From Cynocephalus volans (Eukaryota > Chordata > Mammalia > Dermoptera > Cynocephalidae), in the NCBI RefSeq assembly GCF_027409185.1, contig NC_084469.1:33098293-33162292 (forward strand): a stretch of 64,000 bases of DNA, written 5' to 3'. The translations under genes were made by a program, and so were the position numbers. This document shows, one piece after another, positions 34,845 to 50,300 of this stretch (within the stretch, counting starts at the first letter, position 1; the number at the start of each line of letters is the position of its first letter). The notes below the pieces were generated by a model. It did not search any database and had not been told where the DNA came from. It saw only the letters and a program-made list of their open reading frames with translations.

Positions 34845-37800
34845 TGGTAGGTCTGTAGAAAACCTATGCTTGCATACATCTACTTACAAGAAATTGTTGA
34901 AGCGAATGCACTCCTACAACACAGACCCTAAAAGGACTATAGCACAACTGCTTGGCCAATAGTTCTGTCATGTATGTCAGTTATGAAATGAGAAGTGAAG
35001 TTTTACATGTTTTCATAATGATGACTTACAGATGGTTTTATTTTCAATGTTGGATGCTCTTTTTGTTTGACAATCATTTATATTTATACCAAGAAATGTG
35101 TGCAATTGTTTCATAATTTTAATTAATTGGTTTTGAACAAAAAATTTCTCTACTTTCTTTGGGCCCTAGTATCATTGAGATGATCTTGAAACTAAAAGTT
35201 GAGCTTTTCCTCCCCAATTTTACCAAATTCTTTTTTTAATTAATAAACTTCATTGAACAGTTTTAGATTTTGTAGAAAAATGAGTAGAAGTATAAAAGAT
35301 GAGCTTTTGAATACCTATTACTATTTTTATCTTTGTGACTTAGGATTTTTAAAATATTAAACTAAAATAAAATACAGGAATAATGTGTACAGGTGCTCCT
35401 CGACTTATGTTTGGGATAAGTCCCAATAAGACTATCATAAATTGAAAATATGTCAAAAATGGGCATTTTCTAGACATGATGGGATATGAAAACACAAAAC
35501 ACAATATTCAAAAAACGCTGGCAACACAGTACACTGTGGAGTATGCGTTGTTTACCCTCATGATCCCATGGCTGACAGGGAGCTACAGCTTGCTGCTGCT
35601 GCCCAGCATCACAAGACAGTACTGCATATCGCCAGCCCAAGAAAAGATTAAAATTCAAAATTTGAAATACGGTTTCTACTAAATGTGTATTGCTTTCACA
35701 CCATCATAAAGTTGAAAAATTGTGAGTCAAACCATCGTGTTGGGCTGATAAAGATGGCAACAATAATGTACAAGCTGCTAAATTAAAAATGTTCTTTTAT
35801 CTAACAGCCTCATTTTCTTACTGTTGACTTTATATTAATGTTATAAAATTGATGTTATACTATTTTTATGTATTTTACATATTGAGGTTCTGCAAAACAC
35901 TTTTATTTTTTTTTTGCAAAACACCTTTGAAAACGGCATTCTGCTATAAAAAGTTTAAAAATCTCTGGTGTATGGGAATCATCCCTCTGTTTGAACAATA
36001 AAATATTGAAAACTTTCATTTCATTAGCTCATATTTAAGACTTAAGGCTCAAACCATCGCATTATGTTTACCATTATTTAAAATGACTTTTCAAAATTTG
36101 CTTGTGCTAATTTCAACAGAAAAATCTTAACATTGGGAAGTAACAGAAATCTGTTTTGAAAAAGAACCACCACTTAGTTACCGAAATAGGACATTTGATG
36201 AACACCACCCCTACATGTTATATGGTAGCCATTTCACTTTTGTTACTAAGAAATCTGGGTGTCTTTCAGTAATTGTAATATGCTTTAGGCACAAATACGA
36301 ACAAGTAAAAAATTTCTTAGTTTCACATATAAAAATGTTACTCTCTTTGAAAGAATCAAGAAAAAAATGCCTACACTTAAGATTTCCTGAAGATATATGT
36401 ATCTTTATAGGAAAACCAGTTAGTTTAAGTCACTTTACCTCACCAGTTTTCAGTTTTCTCATTTATAAAGTTCTTAGTTAGACTATATCTCTCAAAACAC
36501 TTTAATTAGATGTGCCCAATGAGCTTTCTTTGCTGGCTTATTATGTAAGGAATACTGCCCTCTTAAATGTTTTGGCCATATTTTATTACAGAGTTGAAGC
36601 CATTATTACCAAACCTAGGCAAACTGGCTAATGAGGGCTGTAAACAGATTAGGTCAAACTGCTACAAGACTGAAATCCTTCTCTCTGTACCGGACAGAGG
36701 AAAAATATGAAAGGTACACCAAATTGTTGCAGAATGAGTAAGCTTTTGTTCCTCATTCTTCACAGGGAGAAAGACGAGATCCTAGAGGAGGATCTAAAAA
36801 AGAGTGGAGAGGCAAATAGATTACAAGATTCTTGTTTAAGAAGGGACCTCAGAGATCATCTAACATAACTGTTGTTTTCAGATGAGGAAACTGAAGACCA
36901 GAGAGGTTGAGTAAACAGCCCAAGACTATAAAGCCTATTAATAGTAGAGATGGAACTAAAACCTAGAACGTTCCAGACTCCTAGTTACAAACTCTTTCCA
37001 CTCAGTCACTGTGTCTGAACAATACATTCTTTGATTGTCTCAGTAGTCCGTGTGAGATCTCCCTAAATGAGCAGAGATAAGTTGCCAGAAGGATCTGATA
37101 CCAACCCAGGCAAGTTAAAAACAAAGAAAGAAAAAGGGAAACAATTCAAATTGAGTCTGGGTATAACAAGATAATGTGTTCCAAAATGAAGAAAGATAGA
37201 TATTTGTAAAGGATACCTTAACATCAATATATTATAATTTGATTTTAAAAGTTATTTTTGAAGTCAATCTACTTCTGATAGGACCAGGAAAAATTCACTA
37301 TTATAAACGAGTGGATGCAGACTGAAGATCACTATCTTAAAACTTGGGAAATTTGCTCAGTCTGTCTTGGACAGAAAGTGTACTATAGTGACTAAAAGGC
37401 CATAGGAACCCAGTCAACTTTTTAAAGGCTAGAGCCATAGAACAAATAAATTACACAGGCACAGTCTGTGGTAGTCTTAGTATAAATACAATGGCATAAA
37501 ATAACTAAATTTAGTGTATACTTTACCTCTGTGAAGTTTGATTGGACAAGAAAAGTCAGAAACAAATGGATCATCCTCTCCAGATGCCAGTTTCAGGGCA
37601 AGCTCCAACTCAACACATTCAAACACATACAGAGAAGGAATGAGGTCGGCCCTAGAATCCCAGGACTTTTCTGACTGTAAAAAAAAGTGTTATAATTTTG
37701 ATCTTGCATGTTTATTTGAACATGTATACAAGTAAAAACAGAAGGAAAAAGCTGGGTCAAATAGTAATTTCAAATTCTCCTTAATTCCCCTATCCTAGCA

Positions 37801-40800
37801 GTGCGTTGTTGTTCTTAAAAAAGAAAAAAATAAAGTCTCTCTTCTTTCCATTTAGATTTTTAAGTGTGCCTCAATTCCTTTTTTTTTTTTTTTTTTTTTG
37901 GTGGCTGGCTGGCTGGCACAGAGATCTGAACCCTTGACCTTGGTGTTATCAGCACCATGCTCTACCAGTGAGCTGTCCAGCCCTTTCAATTATTTTTAAG
38001 TGTTTAATTTCCATAATATCAGAAGTGCCAGATATAAGCTAAAGTTCTTCATATATTAAGCATTCTTATCAGGCAGGTCAGGAACTATATTAGGTGCTGC
38101 AGATGTAAAATACACATACACTAGCCTGCACTTACCGTTTGGTCATCTTCTTCTTCTCCCTCTAGCACAACACAGTGATACAGCACTCCTGATTCGGTGG
38201 CAATCACTAAGATGTTGGGGACACAGGATAAGCAGAGTATAGCACAAGCATCATAACCATAGTTATCTTCAGCCGCAGGATGCATGGGCAATGGACCCAA
38301 CAGCTTTCCGATATTCCCAGGGCTAAAGAAACAATGAAAACATACTTGGGAAATGTTGGCAGAAGATAACCATGCCCATCCCTTCTAACTATTCTCTGAT
38401 TTTGTCTTCCTCCAGCTACCATACCGTTATTATAAATGTAGTATATTCCCAATGTATCCTTTTTTGCTTTCCCATTCACATTCTACCACTCCGGTGGTTC
38501 TCAACCAGAGATAATTGCCCTTGAGGGGACACTGGCAATGTTTGAAGACATTTTGGGTTGTCACAAATGGGGGTGGGAGAGGGGAGGGTTTACTGGCATC
38601 TAGGGGGTAAAGGCCAGAGATGCTGTTAAACATTCTCCCATAGGACAGCTCCCTACAAAAAAGAATTACTCACTCCAAAATGTCAACAGGGCAGAGATTG
38701 AAAAATCTTACCCTAAATTTACTATGGTTTATTCTTCCACCCATTCCAATGAAGATCCTCTGGCAAAGGTAACCCATGAGATTCTAGTTGCTAAATCCAT
38801 AAGGCATTTGACTTGACCTTTAGCTGCTTTTATAACTAGTTAACAATTATTGCTGCTTGACACCCTCAGCACCTTTAGCAATTCATTCCCATAGTTCTCT
38901 CTTTCTACCTCTGATTACACCTATCTAATTTCTGTCTCTTAAATATTGGTGTCCTCCAGGGTTCTGTTGTAAGTCCTCATGAGAGCATATTGAACTACGC
39001 CTAGTTTTAACTACCTAACACCTATATTCTGATGGCTCCCAAATCTTTTTTTCTGAAATGTAGCTTCTTTTCAGGGCTTTGGACCCACACTTTTAATTTG
39101 ATTAGACAAACACATTTATTGAGTGCTAGATGATACCCCAGGTGAACTGATGGTTTAGTTGGGGAAGCAGACATTTAACCAGAATTACTATACCATGTGG
39201 TTAAGTATAACAACAGTAGGATTTATAGGGTGCAAAGGAATAACAGAAAAGTATAAAGAAAGTGAGGTGGGTAAGAAAGATATCAAAAATAAGATAAATG
39301 GGGAAAGGATGATTTCTGGAAAGGGGGTGGTGGTGGTTTGAACATTCCAAGCTGGGGAACAGCTTATGTAAAGTCCTGGAAGCATTAAAGACTAGGAACT
39401 AACAAGAAGGAAACTTACTATGATAAGAAGCAAAGAACAAGGTCTAAGGCAGCAGAATAGCTAGACAGATATCCCGGACTGGTTTATGAAGCAGACAGCC
39501 TTGTATGCCATGTCAAAATACTCAGAGTCTGAATGAGTGACAACTGCTCAGTGATAGTGTATCACTAGGTTTAAATCAAGGATGATGGAGCTTCACTTTA
39601 CAAAGATTAATCTGGTAGCAGTGAGGAGGATGACATGGAAGGTCCAAAATGGGATTCAGGGAAACTATCTAAGGGAAGAATGATCTAGGCAAAAGATGAT
39701 GAGCATCTGAAATGGGGACAAAGGAATACAGAGAAAAGTATATACATTTGAGAGATTTTCTTAATAAAATCAATAGAAATTTGGTACTGATTAGATGTAA
39801 GAGGATGTAGATGACCTTTGAGTTTTGGGCTAAGGTTACTAGGTGGATCATGGTGTGGATAAATGAGAGCTAAGCGGGAAGGGGACAAAATGTAAGGGAG
39901 GGTCATGTTACCACGAAGTCCTCCCTAGAGGAATCGCATGTGAAAGGCAGAGAACATTTCTGCCAAGGAGAGTGCACTCTATAGTTAATCCTCAACACTC
40001 TACACTGTCAAGATCTTTCATCTTTCTAATCTTTATCATTTTGCATACTCTCTTCTCTCTCCTGGAACCACCTTTGCTTCTAATTCTGTCTAGTGAATCT
40101 TTCAAGTTTAAGCTTTTATATTAACATTTCATCAAAGTCTTTTAAGATTGGCAGGCCTAAGCATTTAGTCTATCAGACTCCCACAGCACTCTGAGATGCC
40201 CTGAACACATCACATTGTAGTATAGTAAGTTATTAGTTTAGCCATTTTGGTAGACAAGTAACCACACAGCAGGGACCCTGCCTTCAATCTTGTACATATT
40301 TCCATCTTCCGCCACACAGTGGGCTCTGAATAAGTATCTGTTGAGTTGATTTATAAGTGAATAAACTCTAATGTTCAGCCCTTGGCCTTATGCCTCTGTA
40401 GTTATAAACTTTCCTGAAATTCTTATCCTGTATTGACTCACCATGACAAATGATTCTCATATCTCTATTTTTTTTCTTTATCATCTCTCATTTCCAACTG
40501 TCCATGGAATATTTCCACTTATTGGTCCAATACTGTCTCACGTTGACCATTTGTAAAAATAAATCTTCCCCCCAAATTAGCTGCCTTTTCTGACCTCAGT
40601 GTTTCTGTTAATGGCTCACTCCCTTATCCAAATAGTAACTAAGTCTTCTTGATTTGTCTTCTGTAGTATTTACTATGTTTCATTTCTCCCTTTGCATTCG
40701 ACCACCCTAATTCAAACTCTTGTAGCCTACAGCTCAATTTTGCAACAGCTTCTTCAAAAAGTCTCCCTGCTTCAATCCCTTTCCTAATCAACTGTTTTAT

Positions 40801-43800
40801 TCTTCTCCTGCTCAGAAACCATCACTAGTTTCCTACTATTCTATTCCTGCAAAATAGATCCCATATTCCTCGACTAAGTGTTTAATTCCACCAAAACTTT
40901 CTCCTCTGAGAAAATGCTTCTAGCTTTACCATTTAATGCTCCCTACATGACTCCTCTGCTTTAGTCCAAAATGTCTTTATCACTGAACCTTGAATGACAC
41001 ATGCACTTGCTTATTTTCACACTCTATGCTGCCCTTGTGACTGAAATGGTCTTACCCTTCCTTGATGCTTCATTTAATCCTACATGAGATGAGACCTCTA
41101 AGTCCCACAAGACCTCCATCCTTCTCTATGAAAATTTCCTTAACTTCTCCAGGCAGAATGATTCCTTCTTCCTCTGGATTCTTACTGGCTGTGTACCAAC
41201 AATAAGGGATAGCTAATTATCTACTCATGTGTATATCTGTCTTTTTCCCCACAATTGGGATACAAGACACCAAATGACCATTTCTAATCATCCTCCTGGT
41301 GCCTCATTCATATAAGAGAAATAAATGCTCTTTTTGTTAACTAGACTTTATTTTTTAAAAATTTTCTTTAAATTTATTTTTTTTTCTAACTAGACTTTCT
41401 GAACACAAATCCAGTCCTATCTTAAGTGATTATGGAAGAACTCTATAGAACTTACTCAAATAATATGATGAAATGAAAGGTCAAATGATCTGTACTAACT
41501 TTTTCTCCAAAATATTCAAATCAGGTATCTAAAGACTGCAACACTTCCACAAACTCAAAAACATAGATCCAAAGTCCAACCATGACAATCTACACTGGAG
41601 CACAAGCTGAGTTTTCATTTCAGGTGGGTTACCACCTCAACTTACCTGTGTAACAGACTAACATATGTAAGGAAAGTCTCGCCATTCTCATATAAGATGT
41701 ACAGTGGGTATGCCACTACTTCATCTTCACCTTTTTGTCCAAATATATTTTTTGGAACTGCTGCCAATGGCCCAAAGTCAAATGCAACTGCTGTCTCTCC
41801 TAAAGATGCAGTATATGCCCTTCTGGAAAGAGATTTAAAAACCAACTTGTTGAAAACAAAAACAAAATGTCCAGTAACAGGAGGTGAATATATATGAAAT
41901 TTGTATTCAATGAAACGAAAAGACAAAAATTATAATTATGAAGAATGTTAACATTGGAAAACTGTCATAAAAGTAAGTGAAGAAAGCAGGCCATGAAATT
42001 ATTTGGTGCTACTTTAATTTTAAATAGTTTAAATACACAGATATACAAACAGCAAAAACATACAAATATAAACATGCATAAACACAAAAAAGAAACAGGA
42101 ATAAAACACATAAAAACTTCAATAGTTATCTCTGAGCAGCAGGATTCATTAGTTCCACAAATATTTACTAAGCACCTACTTTGTGCCAGGTACTGTTCTA
42201 GGTTCTGAGAATAAATACATCAGTGAATTATTCTCAGAGGTATACAACAAACAGAGAAGAAACAGACATATAACATAAATTCAGAAAATGATGTTATGAA
42301 GGAAAATAAAGTGGGACAAGAGGGTATGATCGAGGTGTCACTTTAGACTAGGTGGTACAGGAAGGATTCTGATAAGGTGACATTTGAGCAAAGATCTGAA
42401 GGAAATAAGGCAGCAAGTCTGTGGTTATCTGGGGAAGGGGCAATTGAGGTTGAGGGAAGAACATATGCAAAGACTCTAAGGTGGAAGGTGCTTGATGTGG
42501 TCTGAGGAATGGCAAGGAGGCGAAGGTGGCTGGAGCCCTGAGAGCTAGATGGCAGACCTGTAGGCCATGGGAAAGACTCTGGGAAATCAATGGGGTATGG
42601 AGAGCAGAGAAGTAGAATGATCTGATTAAACTGTAAGTTATCACTTTGGCTGCTGTATTGAAGATAGGTTATAGGAGATAAAAAAATTTTTTTTCATTTC
42701 CTTCTTAATACTTTTCTCTAGTTTTCCCAATTTTCTACAATAAGTATACATTACCTATATAATCAGGAAAGACAAACTATTTAAAAAATTTTAAATTTAG
42801 TAAAATTTGTTATCCAAAAAGATTCCAGTTCAAAACAAGGTTAATGAATATGGTTAAAATAAAATCACAATTTCATGTAGTTGAAAGCATCAACATCATT
42901 GTAAGTATTTTAAGTACCATATCTTAGTTTCTTTATCACATAGAAAGGCACATGGTATTAGGAGATAAAAAACCAAGATAATGAATGGGAACAAATTGAC
43001 ATAGAAGTTAATTTAATGAGACTCAAATGACTCCTAAGCAATGAAAATGTAACTGGAGCTTAAATATAGTACTATATCGAATAATGATAGTAGATACCAG
43101 TTAATGAGAAATTACTCTGTGCTAAGCACCATGCTAAGCACTTTTTAATGCATGACCTCATTTATTCTATACAATAATCCTAAGAAACGGGCAATATTAT
43201 TTTTCATATTCATGGAATATACAGTAATAGAAATGAGACTTAGTGCAATTGAAAAACCTGCCCAGGGCTGGCCAGATAGCTCAGTTGGTTAGAGCATGGT
43301 GCTGATAACACCAAGGTCAAAGCAAGGGTTTAGATCCCTGTACCGGCCAGCCCCCCCCCAAAAAAAATGAAAAGCAAAGAAACAAAAACCTGCCCAGAAG
43401 CCACAGCTGGCAAGTGGTAGAGCAGAGATTAGAACCAGGTGTTTGTTGACACCAGAGCCAAAGCTCTTAACCACTGGATTTGCTCTACTGCTTCTTATCT
43501 GGACAACGTGCCCATCTTAAGGAAGTTGGTCAGCTATGAGACAAGTTGCAGGGGAGAAAATGCCCTCACTTAAGAACAGGACCTATCAACTCCCAAAGGC
43601 AGTTATTTCCCCATTGTGGAGATGAATGTACTGGGATTTAAGAAGTTGGTGCTGTAAGATATTCACATCATTTAACTGAAACTTTCAGTTCTGGAATTGT
43701 CGAAGAGAATTAAAGTGGTCCCAGGTCAATGGCAACCCTTGGCTCCTAGCAGAAGCAAATGCTCTTTGGAAGAACACACCCCAATTCAGGTTCTTGATAT

Positions 43801-46800
43801 TCTCAGACATTAAGATTATGTACATATAAGTTCACAGTTAGAGACCAGCAATCATAAGGAAACCACCATGACTGCAGTTCCGGAGAAAGAATAAATACTG
43901 ATTTAGATTCTCCCCAAGACTTCAGATATTAAAATTGTCAAATATATAATAGCTATGTATAAAATATTCAAGGAATAAAGGTTAGAATAACAAAAAATAA
44001 ACAAGACTATTAGATCTGACCAACACAGAGACACGAAAATAACTAAATGGAACTTCCAGGAATATTGCTACTAAAAGCTTCACTCCACATGCACACACTG
44101 TGGGTGATCATGTGTGGTAATCACCAGAAAGACTGATCAGGAGGCCAGAGGAATAGGGTTTGTGAGTTCAAAGGGTGATTCTGTTAGTGATCAAAGTAGC
44201 CAGAAACTTGTCCCTGTAGTGGGTAAGAAAGCATAAAAGAAGCCATGGTCACGGGAGAATCAGAAGGGCTATCTATGTTCCACTCCAGGTTCTGGGACAC
44301 TAGATGCTGGTGTGGGAGTTCAGAATCTCCCTTATCCACGTTGAGTGAACAGCTGGTAGACCTCTAGCCCAACACTGTTACCTTTCACCTTTTTCTATAT
44401 TTTGTCATTTTATAATGTATTCTCTTATCCACATTACAATAGGGAATCAGTTTCTGCCACTCACATTTAAAACTCTCTTGAAAACAGATTGTAGTGGATT
44501 GAATTATGTCTCCCCCAAACTCACTGAAGCTTGAATTGTGTTCCCTAAATTTTATGTATTAGAAACTTAGCCCCCAGGGTGACTGTTAAGAGGGTGGGAA
44601 ATCCTATTATGGTAATTGAAAGGTGGAGCCTTGAAGAGGTGATTGGACTGTAAGATTTTAGGATTGTGCAGTAGTGAATGGATTAATAATGGTGGTCAGG
44701 GTTTTGGTTCTGAGGGCTTTAAAAAGACAGTGAATGAGGAAGTTACTCTCTGCTCCACCATTTTTGCAATGTGATACCCTGATGTCACTGAAGTCACCAC
44801 CAAAGAAATCCTTCCTCCAGATGTGTTCCCTGGACTTTGTACTTCCTAGCCTCTGAAACTGTAAGCAATAAATTTTGTTTTCATATAAATCACCCAGTTT
44901 CAAGTATTTTGTTATAAGCAACAGAAACTGACAAATACACAGATCAAGCTAGTAGTTATAGTGACATTCAGATTTGTAACTTCTTGTTACTTATTCACTT
45001 CTTGTTACTTATTATCAACTTTTGCTTACTTCTCATATTACCAAAAGCATGCTAAATTCACCTCTGGAAAACCTTGCACTCTCTGATAAAACTGCATTTA
45101 TAATCCCAATAAAATAATTTAAAAAAACATGTCATGACACAAATAAAAACTTACCCTTTATTAAGTATTAGGCTTTCTTCTTCTGCTTCTGAAAGGACAA
45201 TCACCTTAGTGGGTGTCTGGGGCTCACGCAGAGAGTAAATTCTAGCAATCAAATGAGAAGAAAACCAGCACTTAAAATTCTTTCATTTCATTCCCAGTGC
45301 AGGGGAAAGAAAAAATTCTTTCATTTTCCCAAATCCCGCTCTCCTTTCCATTAGTCAGTTCTTAACTGAGAATTTTCCTACCAGTTATCACAACCATTTA
45401 TTTGTCAAAGAGCTTGCTGTTGCTGACAAAGCAGCCCACTTCATTTATTCTTTAACTACATAAGAGGGAGTTTCCCTTGGGACCTAGAGAAATGTTTTCT
45501 ATCCTTTCCAAAATTCTTTAGCAGCCTAATCCATACCACTGAACCCTCTGTCTCTTCCATCCTGAGCCCTCAGCCATACTCACCTTGTCCAGTCATCTAC
45601 TACTGCCCCCAGCTTGCCAGCTCCCACTTCCCTTCAATTACACCCATCTGTCTCTGCCTGTTAGACCCCAAATCTACAAGAGAAGGAACCATATCTTTCT
45701 CTTCTCCATATACCAACTGGCCAGCAGAGCGAGTGACATTAGCCTGTAATCCATACATGTTATGTTATATAAAGACCCAATATCATGTCATCTATATTTT
45801 CTCAAGGGAAAGTATAAAACTGTAATCTTTCTACTAAAATCATATTTAACTTAAAGTAACATATTTCATAGCATATATGGCTAGTGTTAAAAGGGGAATG
45901 AATTTCCAAAAAGCCAATAATGTCATTATTAGAAATCCAATGTTTCTTTATAAAGTCTTCACCAAATTAATAACTTATTTTGTCTGACCCTGATAAGAAG
46001 TTTTAAACTTGGTTTGTTTCATTATCCATAAAATATCACATAAGTATTTAATAAATGTTTTTAATGATAATTTGATCCAACTGAATACACATTTATTGTG
46101 GTCTTCCTAGGTGCCTACAAATATTACTGACTTCAAAATACACATAAATACTATTGTGTTGGGGAACAGTGAAAGAAAAAGTACAACAGGGCATTGAGTG
46201 AAAACTTCCTTTTACCCTGAAATTGTCGACAAAGTCCAAAACTTAGGAACACAGAAGTATTAAGTATCCTATATTTTAAAACGAACCTTCAATATTTGGG
46301 ATTAGATACCTCCCATAGGGCTTATTGAGGAAGAACTGGACCTATGCTCTCTCTCTACCATCTCCTTTTCCAGCATATATAAAAGGAAGACTAAGAAGAG
46401 AGGATGTCAGAGTCCTTAGGAGTACACTATAGTGTTTGTAATGGGAGGGTTTTTCTTCCCACCTTTCTTTATCCCCAACTCCAAAGCCAAATGGGTGGGC
46501 AGGGAAGGCTCTAGGAGAAACACTCAGCCAGATTTGGAGATAATCTGTGATAAGGGAGATTGGTGCCTCATGTCCTAGCTGAATGCTAGATGTACTGCAG
46601 AAGACTATAGGCCACCAAAGTACAGAAATTCTTGAACGAATCTGAGATGTCTTATCCTAGAGTTTAGGGGCATGCCAGTACTATATGGTATCTATTTTTT
46701 ATCTGAGAATTTCTGAAGGAGGTATGCTACAGCAGCGTAAGAAAGGACTATGGTACGGTGTGCCCAGTTCTCTGAAGCCCTTGGAAGAGGACCTTGGCAA

Positions 46801-47351
46801 TAACCATGGCTCTATATGAAAGTCTACAACAGTTAGGTGAGAAGGTAGGAGATATCAAATTTGGTAATACTCCATCTTGAGAGAGAGTTCAGGGCATGGA
46901 TTGCTGCCAGGAGCCAATAAGATAACAGGGCTCCTTAGTGATGAAGGGAGCTGAAAGTTTAAACACTGCCCCCCAACACACACACACACCATCTGTGCAG
47001 AGACTACCACATTAACAGAGGTTACTAGCAGCACACAGAACTAGATTAAACCAAGATCAGGCATACCTTCCCATCACTGATAGACAACCAGTTAGGTAAG
47101 ATCTCTGCCTCACCTATCCCACCCTCCCTACCCCTATTCTTTGATTGGTATCAAAATTAGAGGAAGGAGGAGGCAGCCCCACTCCTTACACTTCACCCTA
47201 TACTCCAAAGTGCTGGGATAGAGAAAGAGTGAAAGAGCAGACTACGTGCTCTCCACTCCTTTCAGATCCCTCAAGACACAGGTCTGACCTATGACAAGGC
47301 CAGGATATTGTTTTGAAATGGATTTGAGATCAGAGTTTTAAATTGGACACG

Positions 47352-47385
<34 letters not shown>

Positions 47386-50300
47386 TGACCAGCAAGGGGA
47401 TCTTAACCCTTGACTTGGTGTTGTCAGCACCACGCTCTCCCAAGTGAGCCAACCAGCCATCCCTATATAGGGATCCGAACCCATGACCTTGGTATTGTCA
47501 GCACCACACTCTCCCAAGTGAGCCACGGGCTGGCCTGACACACTAAGTTTTAACTAAAAGTAACCAGAAAGCTATGAGATCTATATAAGATGCTATATAG
47601 GAATCAACCATTCAGCAGGGAAGGAAGATTTGGTAGAGCACAATTAAAAACAGTGATTAGGAAAAATAAAACTTGATATATTTGTACCTCTGTTGAGTCC
47701 TTCCAATAAACTTTTTACATAAGACAGATCCAGAAAGCTAACTGATATAACAGAAATCTAAGTAGGATTAGGGCATTTAATTATAGAGTGCAAAGCTTGG
47801 AAGGGGCTTTAGAAATATCAAATCAAACCTGCTTACTAGAAACAGATTAGAAACTGAGGCACCTCCACTAAAAAGAAGTTCAAGATCTCAGAGATAAGGG
47901 AAGTGACATTGGGACAAAAATTCAAATCTCTCAATTTCCATTTATATTCTTTCCCCTATGCTACATTTTATCATCAGAAGGGTGACATGATGAAGAGTTT
48001 TGGGAAGATTACTCTAACAATACTTACAGGTAAGACTAGGAAAGGAAAGACTGGAGGCAGAAAGACTAGTTGAGAAGTAAGTGCAGTAATTAAAGCATGT
48101 AAGTTAGAGCAGTTAGGCAATTTTTACGATTGAGAATGGGTTACAATAGCCATCAGATAAAAGCATTACGACATTCAGTGACTCTTTTAGTGCTACCTTG
48201 AGCTGTTAATTGGCAAACAGGAATACAACCTTCTCATTCATAAACTACAAGTGAGTTAAAAATAAAATTTACCTTATTACATTATCTGATGTTAACAGCA
48301 CTATATGGGGATCCAGCATTTCACTTGGATACCAGGCAGCATGCTTCAGAGTCAGAGAGGTAGAACTGGTGAAAAATCTCTCAGCAATTGGAGTGGTACT
48401 AAAACAAAGATAACAATTTTCTAAAACATTTTATAGAACTTTAACATTCTTTGCTTTTCTTTCCTTCAAATTTCTTTCTCTTAAATGTTGCTGAGAGAGC
48501 ATTCAAAGCATCTATTCAATCAATATCAAGGAATCAAAAGAAAAATATTTTCTAAATTGTAGTGTATTTTATATAATACTTTACAAGTGCTTTTAGATAC
48601 AGTATCTTTTCATCATTTTACCAACTTGTAAGGAAACTACAAGGACAGATACTATCATCACTATTTTGAAAATAACTCAGGAATTTAGAAAATAAACAGC
48701 TTAAGGGGACTCAACTCACAAGTTGTGAAGCTAAAGGTGGGTTTCTACCTTATATTCTTTTCCGTAGGTGTTTTAGACTCACTTTTCTGTATTTTTAAAA
48801 CATTATATAAAAATAAAATCTAGGTAAAGTTCTGAGCAAACTTCTGGCTCACAGACAATTACTACCTTTAAAAAAATTTTATTTCTACCTAATTGAAAGA
48901 ATAACCTAACATCCAATGGGAGAGCAATGTGATAATTCAGGCGGAATAAAAGTACAGTCACATATATACTATAAACATTAATATCACAAGAAGTCAGTCT
49001 GTAGACCATGTGGAGTGCTCTAATGTTTTAATAGCATACTAAAAATATTTTCAGAACCACTGGTCTTGAACAATTTTCTGTATAAATTACAAATTATACA
49101 GATAAACACTAAATGAAAATACAACTTACCTACAATTCACTGTTGATTTTCCACCCTCAAATTCAGAATTCTTCCCCCATCTTTTAGGTAATTCTAATAC
49201 CATAAGTCCTTTTATTCCTATAAGTGCTACATGATGTTGTGTCGGACTTAACAAGACTTGACAGATTTCAAACAGAGGTGGATTTATGCAAAGCAATCTC
49301 TGGAAATTAAAACAAACTGGTCAAAATAGTTAATTTTAATGTAAATGTATGTACGTGGCAGTTACTTGAAATCACACTAATGTTTCAGTTTTCTATAATT
49401 TTAAGATAATTATAGAATAATGAAGCATTCTGGATAAGTACTAACACGGGCCATTAACTGATGAAATGTTTTTAATCATTTAGAGTGGAATATTATATAA
49501 AATGCATCAGATTTCACTACCTTGATAAATAGAGACTACTACACATAATTTTCCTTTTTATGATCAAGCTCTAGCTTACCACTCCAGTCTCACCTCTCCA
49601 CCATTCCTCACTTGGACTTCATACTCCAATCAGATTAACTTGTACTTCTGAGAAATCATCACACTTTGCTATGACTCTGTGTCTTTGCACATTGTTCCTC
49701 TTCCTACAAAGCCCTTGTTTTTCTTTTTTAGCTGGCTAACAAGACTTACACATTGTTGGAGACTCAGCTTCTATGAACTTTCTCTCCAAGAAAATATCCC
49801 TCATCTTCTGGCCAGGAATAAATTGTACATCTTTTCTGTACTTCTATAGCACACTCTGGATAATTTTATTATAGTTCTTATCACCCTGCATTCTAATTGT
49901 CCTTTTCACTTGCTCATCCCACACTACTGACTATGATCCATGTCTTTCCTCTCTGTAATCTGGCGTATTGCTGACTCTCAATAGATGCTCAGTGATTAGC
50001 TATATGAACTCATAAGTATTAATAAATGGCAATTACTATATTATATTATAAATAGTACAATAAAATAAAGAATGACTTCAAGAGCTTCTACAGTCAGCAG
50101 ACTGCTGCTTTACCTATACAGACTTAATATGAAACAGTGATATTTTCAGGGGGTTCTGATGAGCTGTTTGTCTTAGCATCCCATGTCATCAAAATAATTC
50201 CCTTCTGCTATTGGTACTTCCTACTTCTTCTCTCATGACTATTTCAAATTCCCATTTTCTTTTCTTTCTACTTTTGGTAATAAACCATGGGACTGATGAG

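Noticed and set aside
43266-43383. tRNA-Ile gene
   Set aside because: Box B and the acceptor stem are damaged, an A tail follows and target-site duplications flank it, so it is a SINE.
46976-46989. CA microsatellite
   Set aside because: Only about six units, too short to be more than a passing note.
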